In this document: positions 15,694-23,818 of the stretch, piece after piece
How the letters are laid out: every line of letters starts with the position of its first letter
Numbering within the stretch: position 1 is the first letter of the stretch
Source of the DNA: Pseudoduganella guangdongensis
GTDB taxonomy: Bacteria > Pseudomonadota > Gammaproteobacteria > Burkholderiales > Burkholderiaceae_D
Reading direction: 5' to 3'
Assembly: GCF_009857475.1 (NCBI RefSeq)
Contig: NZ_WWCJ01000031.1
Span: 1 to 51,780, forward strand
Length of the DNA stretch: 51,780 bases
The notes under the pieces: model-generated
What the model was told of the DNA's origin: nothing
The model's database searches: none
What the model saw: only the letters and a program-made list of their open reading frames with translations
Position numbers and translations under genes: made by a program

Positions 15694-16674
15694 ATGAAAG
15701 TCTGCATTATCGGCGCCGGCGCGATCGGCGGCTTCATCGGAACCCGACTGGCCGCTGCAGGCCAGTGCGAGCTGACTACCCTGGCGCGCGGCGCCACCCT
15801 GCAGGCATTGCAGCAGCACGGCTGGCGCCTGCAGATGGGAGGCGAAACGCTGACTGCTCCGGCACGGGCCGTGGCGGACCCGCGTGAACTGGGGCCGCAG
15901 GATTTGCTGATCATCGCCGTCAAAGGGCCCGCCTTGCGCGAACTGGCGCCCACACTGGCTCCGCTGCTGGGTGAGCAGACCATGGTGCTGCCGGCGATGA
16001 ATGGCGTGCCATGGTGGTTCGGCGAGGGCACTCCAGCCCTCGGCGCGGCCCCACTGGAGAGCGTGGACGCTGGCGGCGCCATATCGGCCGCCCTCCCCGC
16101 CCACCGTGTGCTCGGTTGCGTGATCCACGCCAGCACGCAGACACCGGAGCCAGGCTTGGTGCGGCACGTCATGGGCAGTGGCTTGATCATTGGCGAAGCG
16201 TTCGGTGGTGAATCCGAACGAGCGCGCCGCGTGGCAGACCTGCTAATCCACGCAGGCTTTAACGTCACGCTTTCGCAGCGTATCCGTTACGACATCTGGT
16301 ACAAGCTGTGGGGGAATATGACCACGAATCCAGTCACGGCCATGACAGGCGCAACGGCCGACAAGCTGTTGGACGATCCGCTCGCCAGCGCCTTCTGCAT
16401 CGCAGCGATGCGCGAGGCGGCGGAGATTGGTCGCCATATCGGTTGCGACATTACCGAGTCGCCGGAAGACCGCCACAACGTCACCCGCAAGCTGGGGGCA
16501 TTCAAGACCTCCATGCTGCAGGACGCCGAGGCCGGACGGCCGTTGGAACTCGACAGCCTTGTTGGCGCAGTGCGCGAAATCGGCCAGCGCGTCGGTGTGG
16601 CGACACCGAACATCGATGCCTTGTTTGGCCTGGCGCGCCTGTTTGCGCGCTGCCATGGAATGTACCCTGCGTGA
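15694..16674 (+). CDS. 2-dehydropantoate 2-reductase family protein
   Basis: 326 residues. The N-terminal Rossmann motif GAGAIGGFIG (residues 7-16) binds NADPH. The catalytic lysine and the Asn of the substrate site lie in WYKLWGN and in NPVTAMTGAT. The C-terminal helical domain has the usual ELDSLVGAVREIG stretch. The family reduces 2-dehydropantoate to pantoate in coenzyme A synthesis, but many paralogues act on other 2-keto acids. Placed in an accessory region behind an unknown secreted protein, this may be a paralogue rather than the housekeeping PanE. Confidence 0.88.
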   Translation: MKVCIIGAGAIGGFIGTRLAAAGQCELTTLARGATLQALQQHGWRLQMGGETLTAPARAVADPRELGPQDLLIIAVKGPALRELAPTLAPLLGEQTMVLPAMNGVPWWFGEGTPALGAAPLESVDAGGAISAALPAHRVLGCVIHASTQTPEPGLVRHVMGSGLIIGEAFGGESERARRVADLLIHAGFNVTLSQRIRYDIWYKLWGNMTTNPVTAMTGATADKLLDDPLASAFCIAAMREAAEIGRHIGCDITESPEDRHNVTRKLGAFKTSMLQDAEAGRPLELDSLVGAVREIGQRVGVATPNIDALFGLARLFARCHGMYPA

Positions 16675-16730
16675 AGATTATTGCCGCCTTGACGATTACC
16701 GTCGGTTTGACAACACTGATACCTGCGTGA
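16671..16730 (+). other. 19-residue signal-peptide-like ORF overlapping the panE-like stop
   Basis: GTG 16671 overlaps the reductase stop (GTGA) and opens VKIIAALTITVGLTTLIPA followed by TGA. This is just what the first 19 residues of an exported protein look like, and the coupling is typical of an operon gene. Nothing protein-like follows in frame. It is most easily read as the stump of a lost third gene. Confidence 0.35.
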
Positions 16731-16755
16731 TCCCATGAATCGCGCGGCAGGTAAC

Positions 16756-18030
16756 TTAACGGTGAGGCAGCAGTTCTTTCCTGATTTTTGCGGCGACGCC
16801 AACGCTGCGTCCGGCCAGGTTGGCGACCGTGTATTGAACCGAACTGCCCATCACGACTGCGCTGTCCGACAGGCTAAGGCCGTAATCCTGCTCAAGCCAT
16901 TGCGTCATGCCGGCAGTCGCCGCTCGCAGGGCATCATCGAGTGAACCGGCTTGGCCCAGCGTCATAATATGGGTTGGCGATTCCACGCGAGGCATGCTGA
17001 TTGCCTTGCCTTTGATGATTTCCACGCTGAACTCCACATCCATTGATGTTTCAAGCGCGTACTGCGAAGTTTCACCATCCCCCTGGAGCGCATGCGCATC
17101 GCCCAAGTAAAGCAAGGCACCGGGCTGTTGGACCGGAAGGTAGATTTTGTTGCCTTCGATGACTTCATTGAAATCCATGTTGCCGCCAAACCGGCCCGTA
17201 TCACCGGTGGAAATGGCTGGACCATCGGGCGGGGCTACCGCCAGACCGCCTAGCATGGGACGCACCGGCACAGCAAAGCTGCGCAACGCATCGCCCGACT
17301 GTTCGGGGCTTGCCAGTCCGCGTTCGAGGTCAAGCTTCCAGCGTACCGGCCTGCCCAGTGCAGTGCTACGGGCCGCAAGGCCAGCCGTCTGGGCGCGTCC
17401 GACGATGGCATCAAGGCTGTCCGCATACGCGCGGTTTAACCTTAATTTGAGCAGGTGGACGACCAGCGTATCGCCTGCTTCCGCCCCCATCACGAAGAAC
17501 GGGCCGGTCTGTGGATTGCCATATAGCGCGCGCGTCACGCCGCGTTCATCGACGCCGCCGGAATCAATGGTGGTGGTGTGGACAGTGTCGCCCGGCCAAA
17601 CAGTCAGGACCGGCATGCGGGTGGCGCTGAACTCATTCGCATAATCCTTCGGCTTGAACTCATGCCGCTGAGTTGCGCTGGATGTTCGTTCCGGTAAGCG
17701 GCGAGCGCTGAAGGTATGGCTGGCGCGCGCTTGCGCATCATTCGTGTCCGGGAAATCCGCGCTGCCCTGCAAACGACTGGCACTGACACTACCTTTGTAT
17801 TCGTAGCGCATGCCGTCCTTGTCGATAACCCTCAGTAAAATCTGGCCATTCTTGCGTGTGCCGCTCAGGCGATCGCCGTCAAGCGTACCGGACAGACTTC
17901 CGCCATCATCCTGCAAATGCAGTGTCTTGAAGGAAGGGTTACCCCAACGATCGAGTTGAAGCAGCCAACTCTCGCTAGCCTGTGCCGAAGTGGTGAGGCT
18001 CAGAAAGATCAGGAATAGAACTTTGCGCAT
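16756..18030 (-). CDS. secreted acetamidase/formamidase family protein
   Basis: 424 residues. A signal peptide (MRKVLFLIFLSLTTSAQA) is followed by an extra N-terminal beta domain (about 20-125, WLLQLDRWGNPSFKTLHL and so on), then the FmdA/AmdA-type core: TVWPGDTVHTTTIDSG, ALYGNPQTGPFFVMGAEAGD, RFGGNMDFNEVIEGNKIYLPV, LYLGDAHALQGDGE. The His and Asp/Glu residues of the last two motifs form the metal site in the family. Most FmdA proteins are cytoplasmic and lack the N-terminal addition, so this one probably acts in the periplasm on an unknown amide. The start is chosen at the signal peptide. The ribosome site is weak. No partner gene lies on its strand. Confidence 0.85.
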   Translation of the reverse strand: MRKVLFLIFLSLTTSAQASESWLLQLDRWGNPSFKTLHLQDDGGSLSGTLDGDRLSGTRKNGQILLRVIDKDGMRYEYKGSVSASRLQGSADFPDTNDAQARASHTFSARRLPERTSSATQRHEFKPKDYANEFSATRMPVLTVWPGDTVHTTTIDSGGVDERGVTRALYGNPQTGPFFVMGAEAGDTLVVHLLKLRLNRAYADSLDAIVGRAQTAGLAARSTALGRPVRWKLDLERGLASPEQSGDALRSFAVPVRPMLGGLAVAPPDGPAISTGDTGRFGGNMDFNEVIEGNKIYLPVQQPGALLYLGDAHALQGDGETSQYALETSMDVEFSVEIIKGKAISMPRVESPTHIMTLGQAGSLDDALRAATAGMTQWLEQDYGLSLSDSAVVMGSSVQYTVANLAGRSVGVAAKIRKELLPHR

Positions 18031-18279
18031 GGATTTCGCTAGCCTCGAATTGGGGTGGCAGGCAATTCTAGCAACAACAGAACAGAAGTAGAAGTTTTTT
18101 TCTACATCGGCTGCTAGTGAAATTATTCGCCGCCCCGGTGCGCGGCAAAGACCGATTAGAAGTGAGCGCATCTGGTATGCCGAAGCTGCTAAGCGTCATG
18201 ACTTCCTATAGTATGACTGGCCAACCGCCTGCCATCGACCGACGGCCAGGCAAGTTTGGGCTAGTACACTTTTTACACC

Positions 18280-18744
18280 ATGTATCTGCGCACCGTAAAC
18301 AACTCGGATTTCGAAACTATCGCATCCTGGATTCCGGATGCTGCGGCTGCCCGTCGCTGGGCTGGTCCGCTTATATGCTTTCCGTTTTTGGCAGAGGACT
18401 TGCCGGCCGCATTGGCGATTCCTGGCTGTGAGACTACCAGCTACTGCCTGATTGACGACAAGCAAACGCCGCTTGGCTTCGGCCAGCATTGGGTATTCCA
18501 GGCGGAGGCGGTACATCTTGGCCGAATCATCGTGGACCCGCATGCGCGGGGACGCGGTCTCGGGCGGCGTCTTTGTCAGCAATTGATAGAGGCCGCACTC
18601 GATGCTACCCGGGCCAAGGCGATTACCTTGCGGGCTTATCGAACTAATGCTGCGGCAGTCGCCCTTTACGAGAGTCTGGGCTTCTCTGTGGTCGCGACCG
18701 AATCCACCGACGACATTCTCTTCATGCGAAAAGCGGTATCGTAA
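18280..18744 (+). CDS. GNAT family N-acetyltransferase
   Basis: 154 residues. The acetyl-CoA binding loop is clear: HLGRIIVDPHARGRGLGRRLCQQL (shown in part, residues about 79-102). It is followed by AYRTNAAAVALYESLGFSVV, the usual beta5/alpha4 segment. The N-terminus (YLRTVNNSDFETIASWI) fits the RimI-like start. Substrate unknown. It ends 6 bases before the next gene, which suggests co-transcription. Confidence 0.88.
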   Translation: MYLRTVNNSDFETIASWIPDAAAARRWAGPLICFPFLAEDLPAALAIPGCETTSYCLIDDKQTPLGFGQHWVFQAEAVHLGRIIVDPHARGRGLGRRLCQQLIEAALDATRAKAITLRAYRTNAAAVALYESLGFSVVATESTDDILFMRKAVS

Positions 18745-18750
18745 AGGCCC

Positions 18751-19230
18751 ATGCCAATCACACCATTTCACTTTGGCCCTGGCGCCGCAATTCACGCGCT
18801 CGCCCCGCAACGAATCAGCTTCCTTGGGTTTTGCGCAGCGAACGTTTTAATCGATGTGGAGTCGCTCTACTACTTGAGCACCCACCAGTATCCGGTCCAC
18901 AGGTTCTTCCATACCTACATCGGCGCGACACTGGTTGCGATCCTGGCTGTGATGCTATTCCTGGCTGCGAGATCCTTTGCCAGGCGGTTCTGGCTACCAA
19001 ACCTGTTTGGGTGGCAGGCATTAAGCATCTCGTTTGTTGCGGCTGGCGCGGTGCTTGGCACTTACACGCACATCGTTTTCGACAGCATTATGCATTCGGA
19101 CATGCTGCCCTTCGCGCCGTTCAGCGGTGCGAATCCGTTGCTCCGGATAGTGTCGCTCCCGGCATTGCATTGGTTTTGTGTTGCCTCCGGTGTCCTTGGC
19201 TTAACGATCCTGTTCTTCAAGAAGAGGTAA
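18751..19230 (+). CDS. YdjM/DUF4184-like integral membrane protein
   Basis: 159 residues with four membrane segments. The conserved His, Asp and Arg positions at the N-terminus (TPFHFGPGAAIHAL, ANVLIDVESLYY, VHRFFHTYIGA) and the later THIVFDSIMHSD match the inner-membrane, putatively metal-dependent hydrolase group. The basic end FFKKR would face the cytoplasm. Activity is unproven for the family. Confidence 0.7.
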   Translation: MPITPFHFGPGAAIHALAPQRISFLGFCAANVLIDVESLYYLSTHQYPVHRFFHTYIGATLVAILAVMLFLAARSFARRFWLPNLFGWQALSISFVAAGAVLGTYTHIVFDSIMHSDMLPFAPFSGANPLLRIVSLPALHWFCVASGVLGLTILFFKKR

Positions 19231-19273
19231 TGCCAGCCCCGCGTACGGCGATCATTTGAGTTACAGTCTCGCC

Positions 19274-20101
19274 ATGGATCTCTTCCCTCGATTCGTGCAT
19301 CTGCTTGCGTTGGCACTGTTGGTGCCGTTTGCCGCGCTCGCGCAGGTGGCGGAAACGGCGCCGCTGAAGTTACGCATACCCGTCACGTCCGACGGTCATG
19401 CGAATTACTTTGTCCGTCTGCTGGAAGAGTCGCTGAAGTCGATTCAGCAGCCCTATCAGATTGAGTACGTGAAGGACATCCCCGCCCGCCGCATGTGGTC
19501 GATGCTCGGGAGCGGTGATATCAATCTCTTCTACGGCATGCAAAGCACGGACAAGCGCCGCAGCAAACAACTCGTCGAGGTGCGCAACGACCTGACCAAC
19601 GGCTTGATTGGCCAGCGCGTGCTGTTAATTCGTCGTTCCGACACGGACGTCTTTTCGCGCGTGCAGTCGGTGGCAGATCTAAAGGCGACTGGCCTTATCG
19701 CCGGGTTCGGGGCTGGCTGGCGCGATACCAAAGTTTGGAAGGCGGCAGATTTGCCGCTGTATGAACACGCAGCGCCATGGCCCACCATTTATGGGATGGT
19801 GGCAGCGGGGAACCGGCATGTCGATTACCTGCCGCGCGGCGTAAATGAGGTGTTGGAGGAAGCGCGCCAGCATCCCGAACTGGTTGTGGAAAAACGCCTG
19901 CTGCTGGTGTATCCGGGCGACTTCGCGTTCTATCTGTCGTCGTCGGCTGCCGGCTACAGGCCTGTTATCGAGCGCGCGCTTCGGGCGGCGGAAGCGAGCG
20001 GACTTAAGGCCCGCCTATTGGCGGACGCCTTCGGCGCCGACGTCAAGGCGCTCGGCCTGAAACGCCGTATGCGCCTGCATCTCGCAGCGCCCAAAGACTA
20101 A
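19274..20101 (+). CDS. periplasmic substrate-binding-like protein (SBP family 3 type)
   Basis: 275 residues. A signal peptide (MDLFPRFVHLLALALLVPFAALA) precedes a two-lobed binding-protein fold. The signs are LRIPVTSDGHANYFVRLLEESL, IPARRMWSMLGSGDINLFYG, VQSVADLKATGLIAGFGAG and VDYLPRGVNEV. No transporter permease or ATPase gene is nearby, so it may be an orphan receptor or sensor-type protein. ATG 19274 is preferred over TTG 19256 as it opens the signal peptide. Confidence 0.8.
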   Translation: MDLFPRFVHLLALALLVPFAALAQVAETAPLKLRIPVTSDGHANYFVRLLEESLKSIQQPYQIEYVKDIPARRMWSMLGSGDINLFYGMQSTDKRRSKQLVEVRNDLTNGLIGQRVLLIRRSDTDVFSRVQSVADLKATGLIAGFGAGWRDTKVWKAADLPLYEHAAPWPTIYGMVAAGNRHVDYLPRGVNEVLEEARQHPELVVEKRLLLVYPGDFAFYLSSSAAGYRPVIERALRAAEASGLKARLLADAFGADVKALGLKRRMRLHLAAPKD

Positions 20102-20256
20102 AGGTCCCGCATCCCCTTACTTACATATAAGAAGCCATTAAGCTGCCATCCAGCCTTCTGTACTGCTGGGGGTAAGTGTCTGAACCTGGACAAGTTGGAT
20201 ATTCCGATCCGATCGGCCATACTTCCACGGAAGTTCATTTGACTCTTCAACAGCAT

Positions 20257-20568
20257 ATGGCACCGAACTCCACCAACCAACCTAAACAATCGCCGTTCCG
20301 GCTGCTGGCACTCATATTTCTGCTGCTGGGCATTCTGGAGTTGACGATATGGGTTCAAGGCGGCGGCACGGCCACGCATCATCTGATCATGGGGCTGGGT
20401 TTCCTGCTGATTGCGCCGAACGCATACCTCGATCCAATTAATGGCAATACCAGGGTGAGCACTTTATTCCGTGCCCGACCGCGCCCGCAGGCGGCAGGCA
20501 TTCCGCAGCGTCTAAGCCTGGTTGGCACGCTCCTGCTGGTTGCGAGCTTTGCGGTCCAGTGGATGTAA
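20257..20568 (+). CDS. small two-helix membrane protein
   Basis: About 103 residues with two membrane segments (LLALIFLLLGILELTIW and LVGTLLLVASFAVQW) and a basic middle (RARPRPQAAGIPQR). No strong ribosome site precedes ATG 20257. GTG 20176 is an alternative that adds 27 polar residues. Ends 6 bases before the GFA gene. Function not recognised. Confidence 0.6.
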   Translation: MAPNSTNQPKQSPFRLLALIFLLLGILELTIWVQGGGTATHHLIMGLGFLLIAPNAYLDPINGNTRVSTLFRARPRPQAAGIPQRLSLVGTLLLVASFAVQWM

Positions 20569-20574
20569 GCTGAT

Positions 20575-20913
20575 ATGTCGAATTCAAAAGAATACGATGG
20601 CGGCTGCCTGTGCGGGAATATTCGCTTCCGCGCGCTTGGGCCGGCGCATAACCGGCACGGTTGCTCGTGCAAGATGTGCCAGCGGCATACGGGCGCGTTG
20701 ACTGCGGCGTGGGTTGAGTTTCCACGAGCGTCGGTGCAATGGCTTGGTGCAGGCGGTGCGCTGGCTACGTGGCGTTCTTCGGAGTGGTCCAGCCGGGCGT
20801 TCTGCCCGGTGTGCGGCAGTTCCCTGGGTGCGATAGACGACAAGCCGACCGTCGCTTTGCTTGTGGGGACTTTCGACGCGGCCGATGATGAAGCCTTGCA
20901 TTCCAGTGATTAG
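20575..20913 (+). CDS. GFA family zinc protein, shortened at the C-terminus
   Basis: 112 residues. The zinc-binding cysteines of the glutathione-dependent formaldehyde-activating (Gfa) fold are all present: GGCLCGNIRF, GCSCKMCQRHTG and FCPVCGSSLG. Family members are usually about 130 residues. Here the end (TFDAADDEALHSSD) stops early and overlaps the next gene by 26 bases, so the last strand may be lost. Most family members do not act on formaldehyde, so no reaction is assigned. Confidence 0.82.
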   Translation: MSNSKEYDGGCLCGNIRFRALGPAHNRHGCSCKMCQRHTGALTAAWVEFPRASVQWLGAGGALATWRSSEWSSRAFCPVCGSSLGAIDDKPTVALLVGTFDAADDEALHSSD

Positions 20914-21949
20914 CCGCCGCAGTTTCTTGCTGGCTGGGGCGGGGCTTCCCTTTCTCGCCTCCTGCGCGAACGATTTGATGGCGCTACGCGACCGGCCGCC
21001 GCAGGTGCTTGCCAAAGAGCTTGGCCTGGGGGCGGCGGCATATGCCGCGCTGGGTGCCGGCAAGCCGGTGGCGGCGGTGCCACTTGCGGGCCAGCCGGAT
21101 GCGATCTTCCAGGCGGCGTCGCTCACCAAACCGGTCGTGGCATTGGCTGCGCTGCGCCTGGTGCAGGCGGGCCGGCTGGAACTGGATGCGCCGGTGTCGC
21201 GCTACCTGCCGGGCGGCTACAAACACTTCCATAACGCGCTGCGGCGCGCGCCGGGCGATGCGTTCGACCTGCTGCCGGCGAGCACGCTGGCGCGCGTCAC
21301 GGTGGCGCAGCTGCTCAATCACAGCTCGGGCTTTCCGAACTGGTCGAGCGGGAGGCTGTCTTTCAAGTCGGAGCCGGGCGAGCGTTGGGGCTACTCGGGC
21401 GAAGGCTATGTTTTGCTACAGAACGTGATCGAAGCGATCACGCAAGCCGACCTGGCGGGGTATCTGGAGCGGCATCTGTTCGCGCCCCTCGGCATGGGAG
21501 ATACCAGCCTGGTATGGCGCGATTCCTTCGGCGCACGGGCCGTGGGCGGGTCGATGCTGCTTGGGATACAGCAGCGTGTCCGCTTCCATAGCGCGGTGGC
21601 AGCGTCCACGCTATACACCACGGCGGCGGATTATGCGCGCTTCATGGCTGCCGTTCTGGCGGATGATGCGGTCCTGGCGCTGATCCTGTCCCGCACCGTG
21701 GAGACGGATAAGCCGCTCGGGCTGAAATGGGGACTAGGCTGGGGGATCGAGCAAAGCGCCGGCGGACCATGCATCTGGCAGTGGGGGAACAACCCCGGCT
21801 TCCGCGCTTTCGCCATGGCGAATGTCGTTTCGAAGGGTGGCTTTGTGGTGCTGACGAACAGCGAGAACGGCATGCCGCTCGCCGCGTCCATCGCGCACGC
21901 TATACTGCCTGCGGAGCACAATGCTTTCCGTTTTCCCTGGGTGGCTTAG
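20888..21949 (+). CDS. serine hydrolase, class C beta-lactamase family (lipoprotein or Tat-exported)
   Basis: 353 residues. The N-terminus has a twin-arginine motif (SRRSFLLAG) and a lipobox-like FLASC, so the protein is exported and perhaps lipidated. The nucleophile is in ASLTKP (SxxK), the second motif is YSGEGY, and the KTG-equivalent region reads WQWGNNPGF. This fits esterases and D-Ala peptidase-like proteins rather than true beta-lactamases. ATG 20885 is an equally possible start. It is followed with no gap (TAGATG) by a 44-residue membrane ORF. Confidence 0.87.
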   Translation: MKPCIPVISRRSFLLAGAGLPFLASCANDLMALRDRPPQVLAKELGLGAAAYAALGAGKPVAAVPLAGQPDAIFQAASLTKPVVALAALRLVQAGRLELDAPVSRYLPGGYKHFHNALRRAPGDAFDLLPASTLARVTVAQLLNHSSGFPNWSSGRLSFKSEPGERWGYSGEGYVLLQNVIEAITQADLAGYLERHLFAPLGMGDTSLVWRDSFGARAVGGSMLLGIQQRVRFHSAVAASTLYTTAADYARFMAAVLADDAVLALILSRTVETDKPLGLKWGLGWGIEQSAGGPCIWQWGNNPGFRAFAMANVVSKGGFVVLTNSENGMPLAASIAHAILPAEHNAFRFPWVA

Positions 21950-22084
21950 ATGCTGAACGTCTGGGACCTGCTGTACTACTTGTCGCTTCTGCTGCTTGGC
22001 CTGCCGTTCGGGCTGTGGCCCTTGCTGATCAGCCTACCCAACACGGTGGCCGGCGCTTGTTTTCTGTTCACGAGGACCGTATGA
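21950..22084 (+). CDS. 44-residue membrane miniprotein
   Basis: ATG 21950 follows the hydrolase stop directly, and its own stop overlaps the next ATG (ATGA). The product is almost wholly hydrophobic (MLNVWDLLYYLSLLLLGLPF and on), with two possible membrane helices and a basic end (FTRTV). The tight coupling on both sides is the main evidence that it is translated. Confidence 0.6.
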   Translation: MLNVWDLLYYLSLLLLGLPFGLWPLLISLPNTVAGACFLFTRTV

Positions 22085-22512
22085 GACATATCGTGTTTGC
22101 TGCATTGGCATTAGGGCTGGCGGCGCCGGCACTTGCGCAGTCCGAGGCGGAGGCGCTCTTTGCAAAGTACAAAGCCATGGAGCGCGCTTTTGATCCGGAG
22201 CTGGTGAACCTGTATTGCGATACGGCGCTGATCCGCAATGTGCGCAGCTATCCGGATGGCCAGCAGCGCACACTGGAGCTGCCGGCCCCCAGGTACAAGG
22301 AGCTGATTCGCAATGTCATGCCGCTGGCGAAAGCCAGGGGCGATGTAAACACCTATTCAGAGGTGGCCTTCTCGCCGGAAGGCGGCAATACGCGCATCAC
22401 GGCGACGCGCCATTCGGAAATGAAAAAATATTCCAGCCCTATCTCGCTGCTGGTCGGGAAGTGCGGGAATTCTGTCGGCATTCTGGAAGAGTTGAGCCAG
22501 TCGAAAGGCTGA
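22081..22512 (+). CDS. secreted hypothetical protein
   Basis: 143 residues. A signal peptide (MRHIVFAALALGLAAPALA) is followed by a small soluble domain (AEALFAKYKAMERAFDPELV, NLYCDTALIRNVRSYPDG) with the feel of an NTF2-like or DUF4440-type fold. There are two cysteines (LYCD and GKCGN). It is translationally coupled to the miniprotein upstream and probably belongs to the hydrolase operon. Confidence 0.7.
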   Translation: MRHIVFAALALGLAAPALAQSEAEALFAKYKAMERAFDPELVNLYCDTALIRNVRSYPDGQQRTLELPAPRYKELIRNVMPLAKARGDVNTYSEVAFSPEGGNTRITATRHSEMKKYSSPISLLVGKCGNSVGILEELSQSKG

Positions 22513-22514
22513 AT

Positions 22515-22961
22515 ATGCGAAAGTCCACCTGGCTGGCGATTGGGGCGGCCCTGACGGCCGGCCTGGCAGCCTTCGCGCGCGGCCCGGTGGGCCCGGCGTC
22601 GGTCGCTGTCGTTGAAGTCGATGAATTGCTGCGCGGGATGGCGATCGCACTGAGCAGCCCGCGCCCGATTGCGCCGGGCCGCGTGGCGATCGGGCCAACG
22701 ACCGAGGCAAAGCGCATTCTGAAGGGTGCGCTGGGCGCGGCGGGATTGGTGGAGCGGGTGGAGGAAGGCGCCTGGCAGTATCTCTTGAGCGCACCCGGCG
22801 CGTCGCGGCCGGTGCATGTGCTGGTGCGCTATCGCGGCGACCATGTGCTGGCCGTGGCGATCGAGCATAGCGGGCAGGCGCCCGAACCGGGCCTGGTGCG
22901 GGCGATCCGCTCGCGCTTTCCCGGCTACGCGGTCAATGTCATTCCGCCTTCCGCAGGATGA
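22515..22961 (+). CDS. hypothetical protein with N-terminal anchor or signal
   Basis: 148 residues. MRKSTWLAIGAALTAGLAAFA is a signal peptide or membrane anchor. The rest is an alpha/beta domain (VAVVEVDELLRGMAIALSS, VLVRYRGDHVLAVAIEHSG). ATG 22515 lies two bases after the previous stop. Its 3' end overlaps the convergent nrdG gene by 23 bases. Family not recognised. Confidence 0.65.
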   Translation: MRKSTWLAIGAALTAGLAAFARGPVGPASVAVVEVDELLRGMAIALSSPRPIAPGRVAIGPTTEAKRILKGALGAAGLVERVEEGAWQYLLSAPGASRPVHVLVRYRGDHVLAVAIEHSGQAPEPGLVRAIRSRFPGYAVNVIPPSAG

Positions 22962-23646
22962 ATTGCGGGAAGCGCGACTTGACCTGTCCGACCAAAGCAG
23001 CATCCAGCGCGGCCTCGCTGCCCAGGGTCAGCAAGTTCTCCGTGCGGCAGCCTACCGGACGAAAATCCTGCAAGGCGTACGAGGTGCACCCCATCTCCGC
23101 CAGCGTCTCGGTCAAGGCCGTGAGATGCCGCGCTGTGGTCAGCTTGGGATGCACCGTGGTGCGGAACTCGTAGGGCACGCCGCTGTCCAGCACCATACGC
23201 GCGGCGGCCTGGGCGGCTTGCGCGCTGCCGGGGGCGCCGGTCAGTTCATCGTAGGCGTCGAACGATGTCTTGACGTCCAGTCCCACCCAGTCCACCAGTG
23301 GCAGCACCTGCTGCAGGCGCTGGGGATAGATGCCGGCGGTGTGCAGGCCGATCTTGAAGCCGAGCGCTTTCACGTCGCGCATGGCATCCTCCAGCGCCGG
23401 GTCCAGGGTCGGCTCGCCGCCGGAGAACACCACGGCGTCGAGCAGCCCGGCCCTGCTGGCCAGGAAGGTCAGCAAGTCCTTCCAGCGCATCAGCGGTTCG
23501 CTGCCGCGCGGCTGCAGGTGCGGGTTGTGGCAGTAGCTGCAACGCCAGGGGCAGCCCTGGACGAACACCACTGCCGCCAACTCGCCGGGATAGTCGGTGG
23601 ACGTGAAGCGCGCGTAGCCGCCGACCTTCAGTCCCCGTTCATCCAT
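22939..23646 (-). CDS. nrdG: anaerobic ribonucleotide reductase activating protein (radical SAM)
   Basis: 235 residues. The CX3CX2C cluster motif is in GCPWRCSYCHNPH and the SAM-binding glycines are in VVFSGGEPTLD. The enzyme uses SAM and a 4Fe-4S cluster to make the glycyl radical on the reductase. The gene order nrdD, glycyl-radical protein, nrdG on one strand, with overlaps, supports the pairing. ATG 23646 overlaps the small protein's end by 8 bases, so the three genes are translated together. It belongs to the longer NrdG variety that accompanies NrdD proteins lacking the ATP-cone. Confidence 0.93.
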   Translation of the reverse strand: MDERGLKVGGYARFTSTDYPGELAAVVFVQGCPWRCSYCHNPHLQPRGSEPLMRWKDLLTFLASRAGLLDAVVFSGGEPTLDPALEDAMRDVKALGFKIGLHTAGIYPQRLQQVLPLVDWVGLDVKTSFDAYDELTGAPGSAQAAQAAARMVLDSGVPYEFRTTVHPKLTTARHLTALTETLAEMGCTSYALQDFRPVGCRTENLLTLGSEAALDAALVGQVKSRFPQFILRKAE

Positions 23647-23818
23647 TGTTCGGGCGCTCAACGAAGTAAGTGCGTTCGCGGAACTCGCCTTTCTTGCCGA
23701 TGTTGAAGGACGAGTACGGGCGGTGGTAGCCCATGACGCGGGTCCAGATTTCGCAGGGCTGGCGTTCGGCGTCGGTCAGCGCAATGGATGGCGATGGGTT
23801 GGTGTCGTGCTTGGTCAT
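23639..23818 (-). CDS. nrdD: separate glycyl-radical domain of class III ribonucleotide reductase
   Basis: 59 residues. The core RVMGYHRPYSSFNIGKKGEF matches the C-terminal glycyl-radical region of NrdD (RVCGYLG and FNAGKQEE in E. coli), which makes Gly30 the likely radical site. The upstream protein ends at its zinc ribbon and lacks this segment. The ATG at 23818 overlaps the stop of the large protein (ATGA), and its own stop overlaps the nrdG start. The short N-terminal part (MTKHDTNPSPSIALTDAERQ) looks like a linker. Together the two polypeptides should form one active enzyme. No frameshift is needed to explain the split. Confidence 0.82.
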   Translation of the reverse strand: MTKHDTNPSPSIALTDAERQPCEIWTRVMGYHRPYSSFNIGKKGEFRERTYFVERPNNG

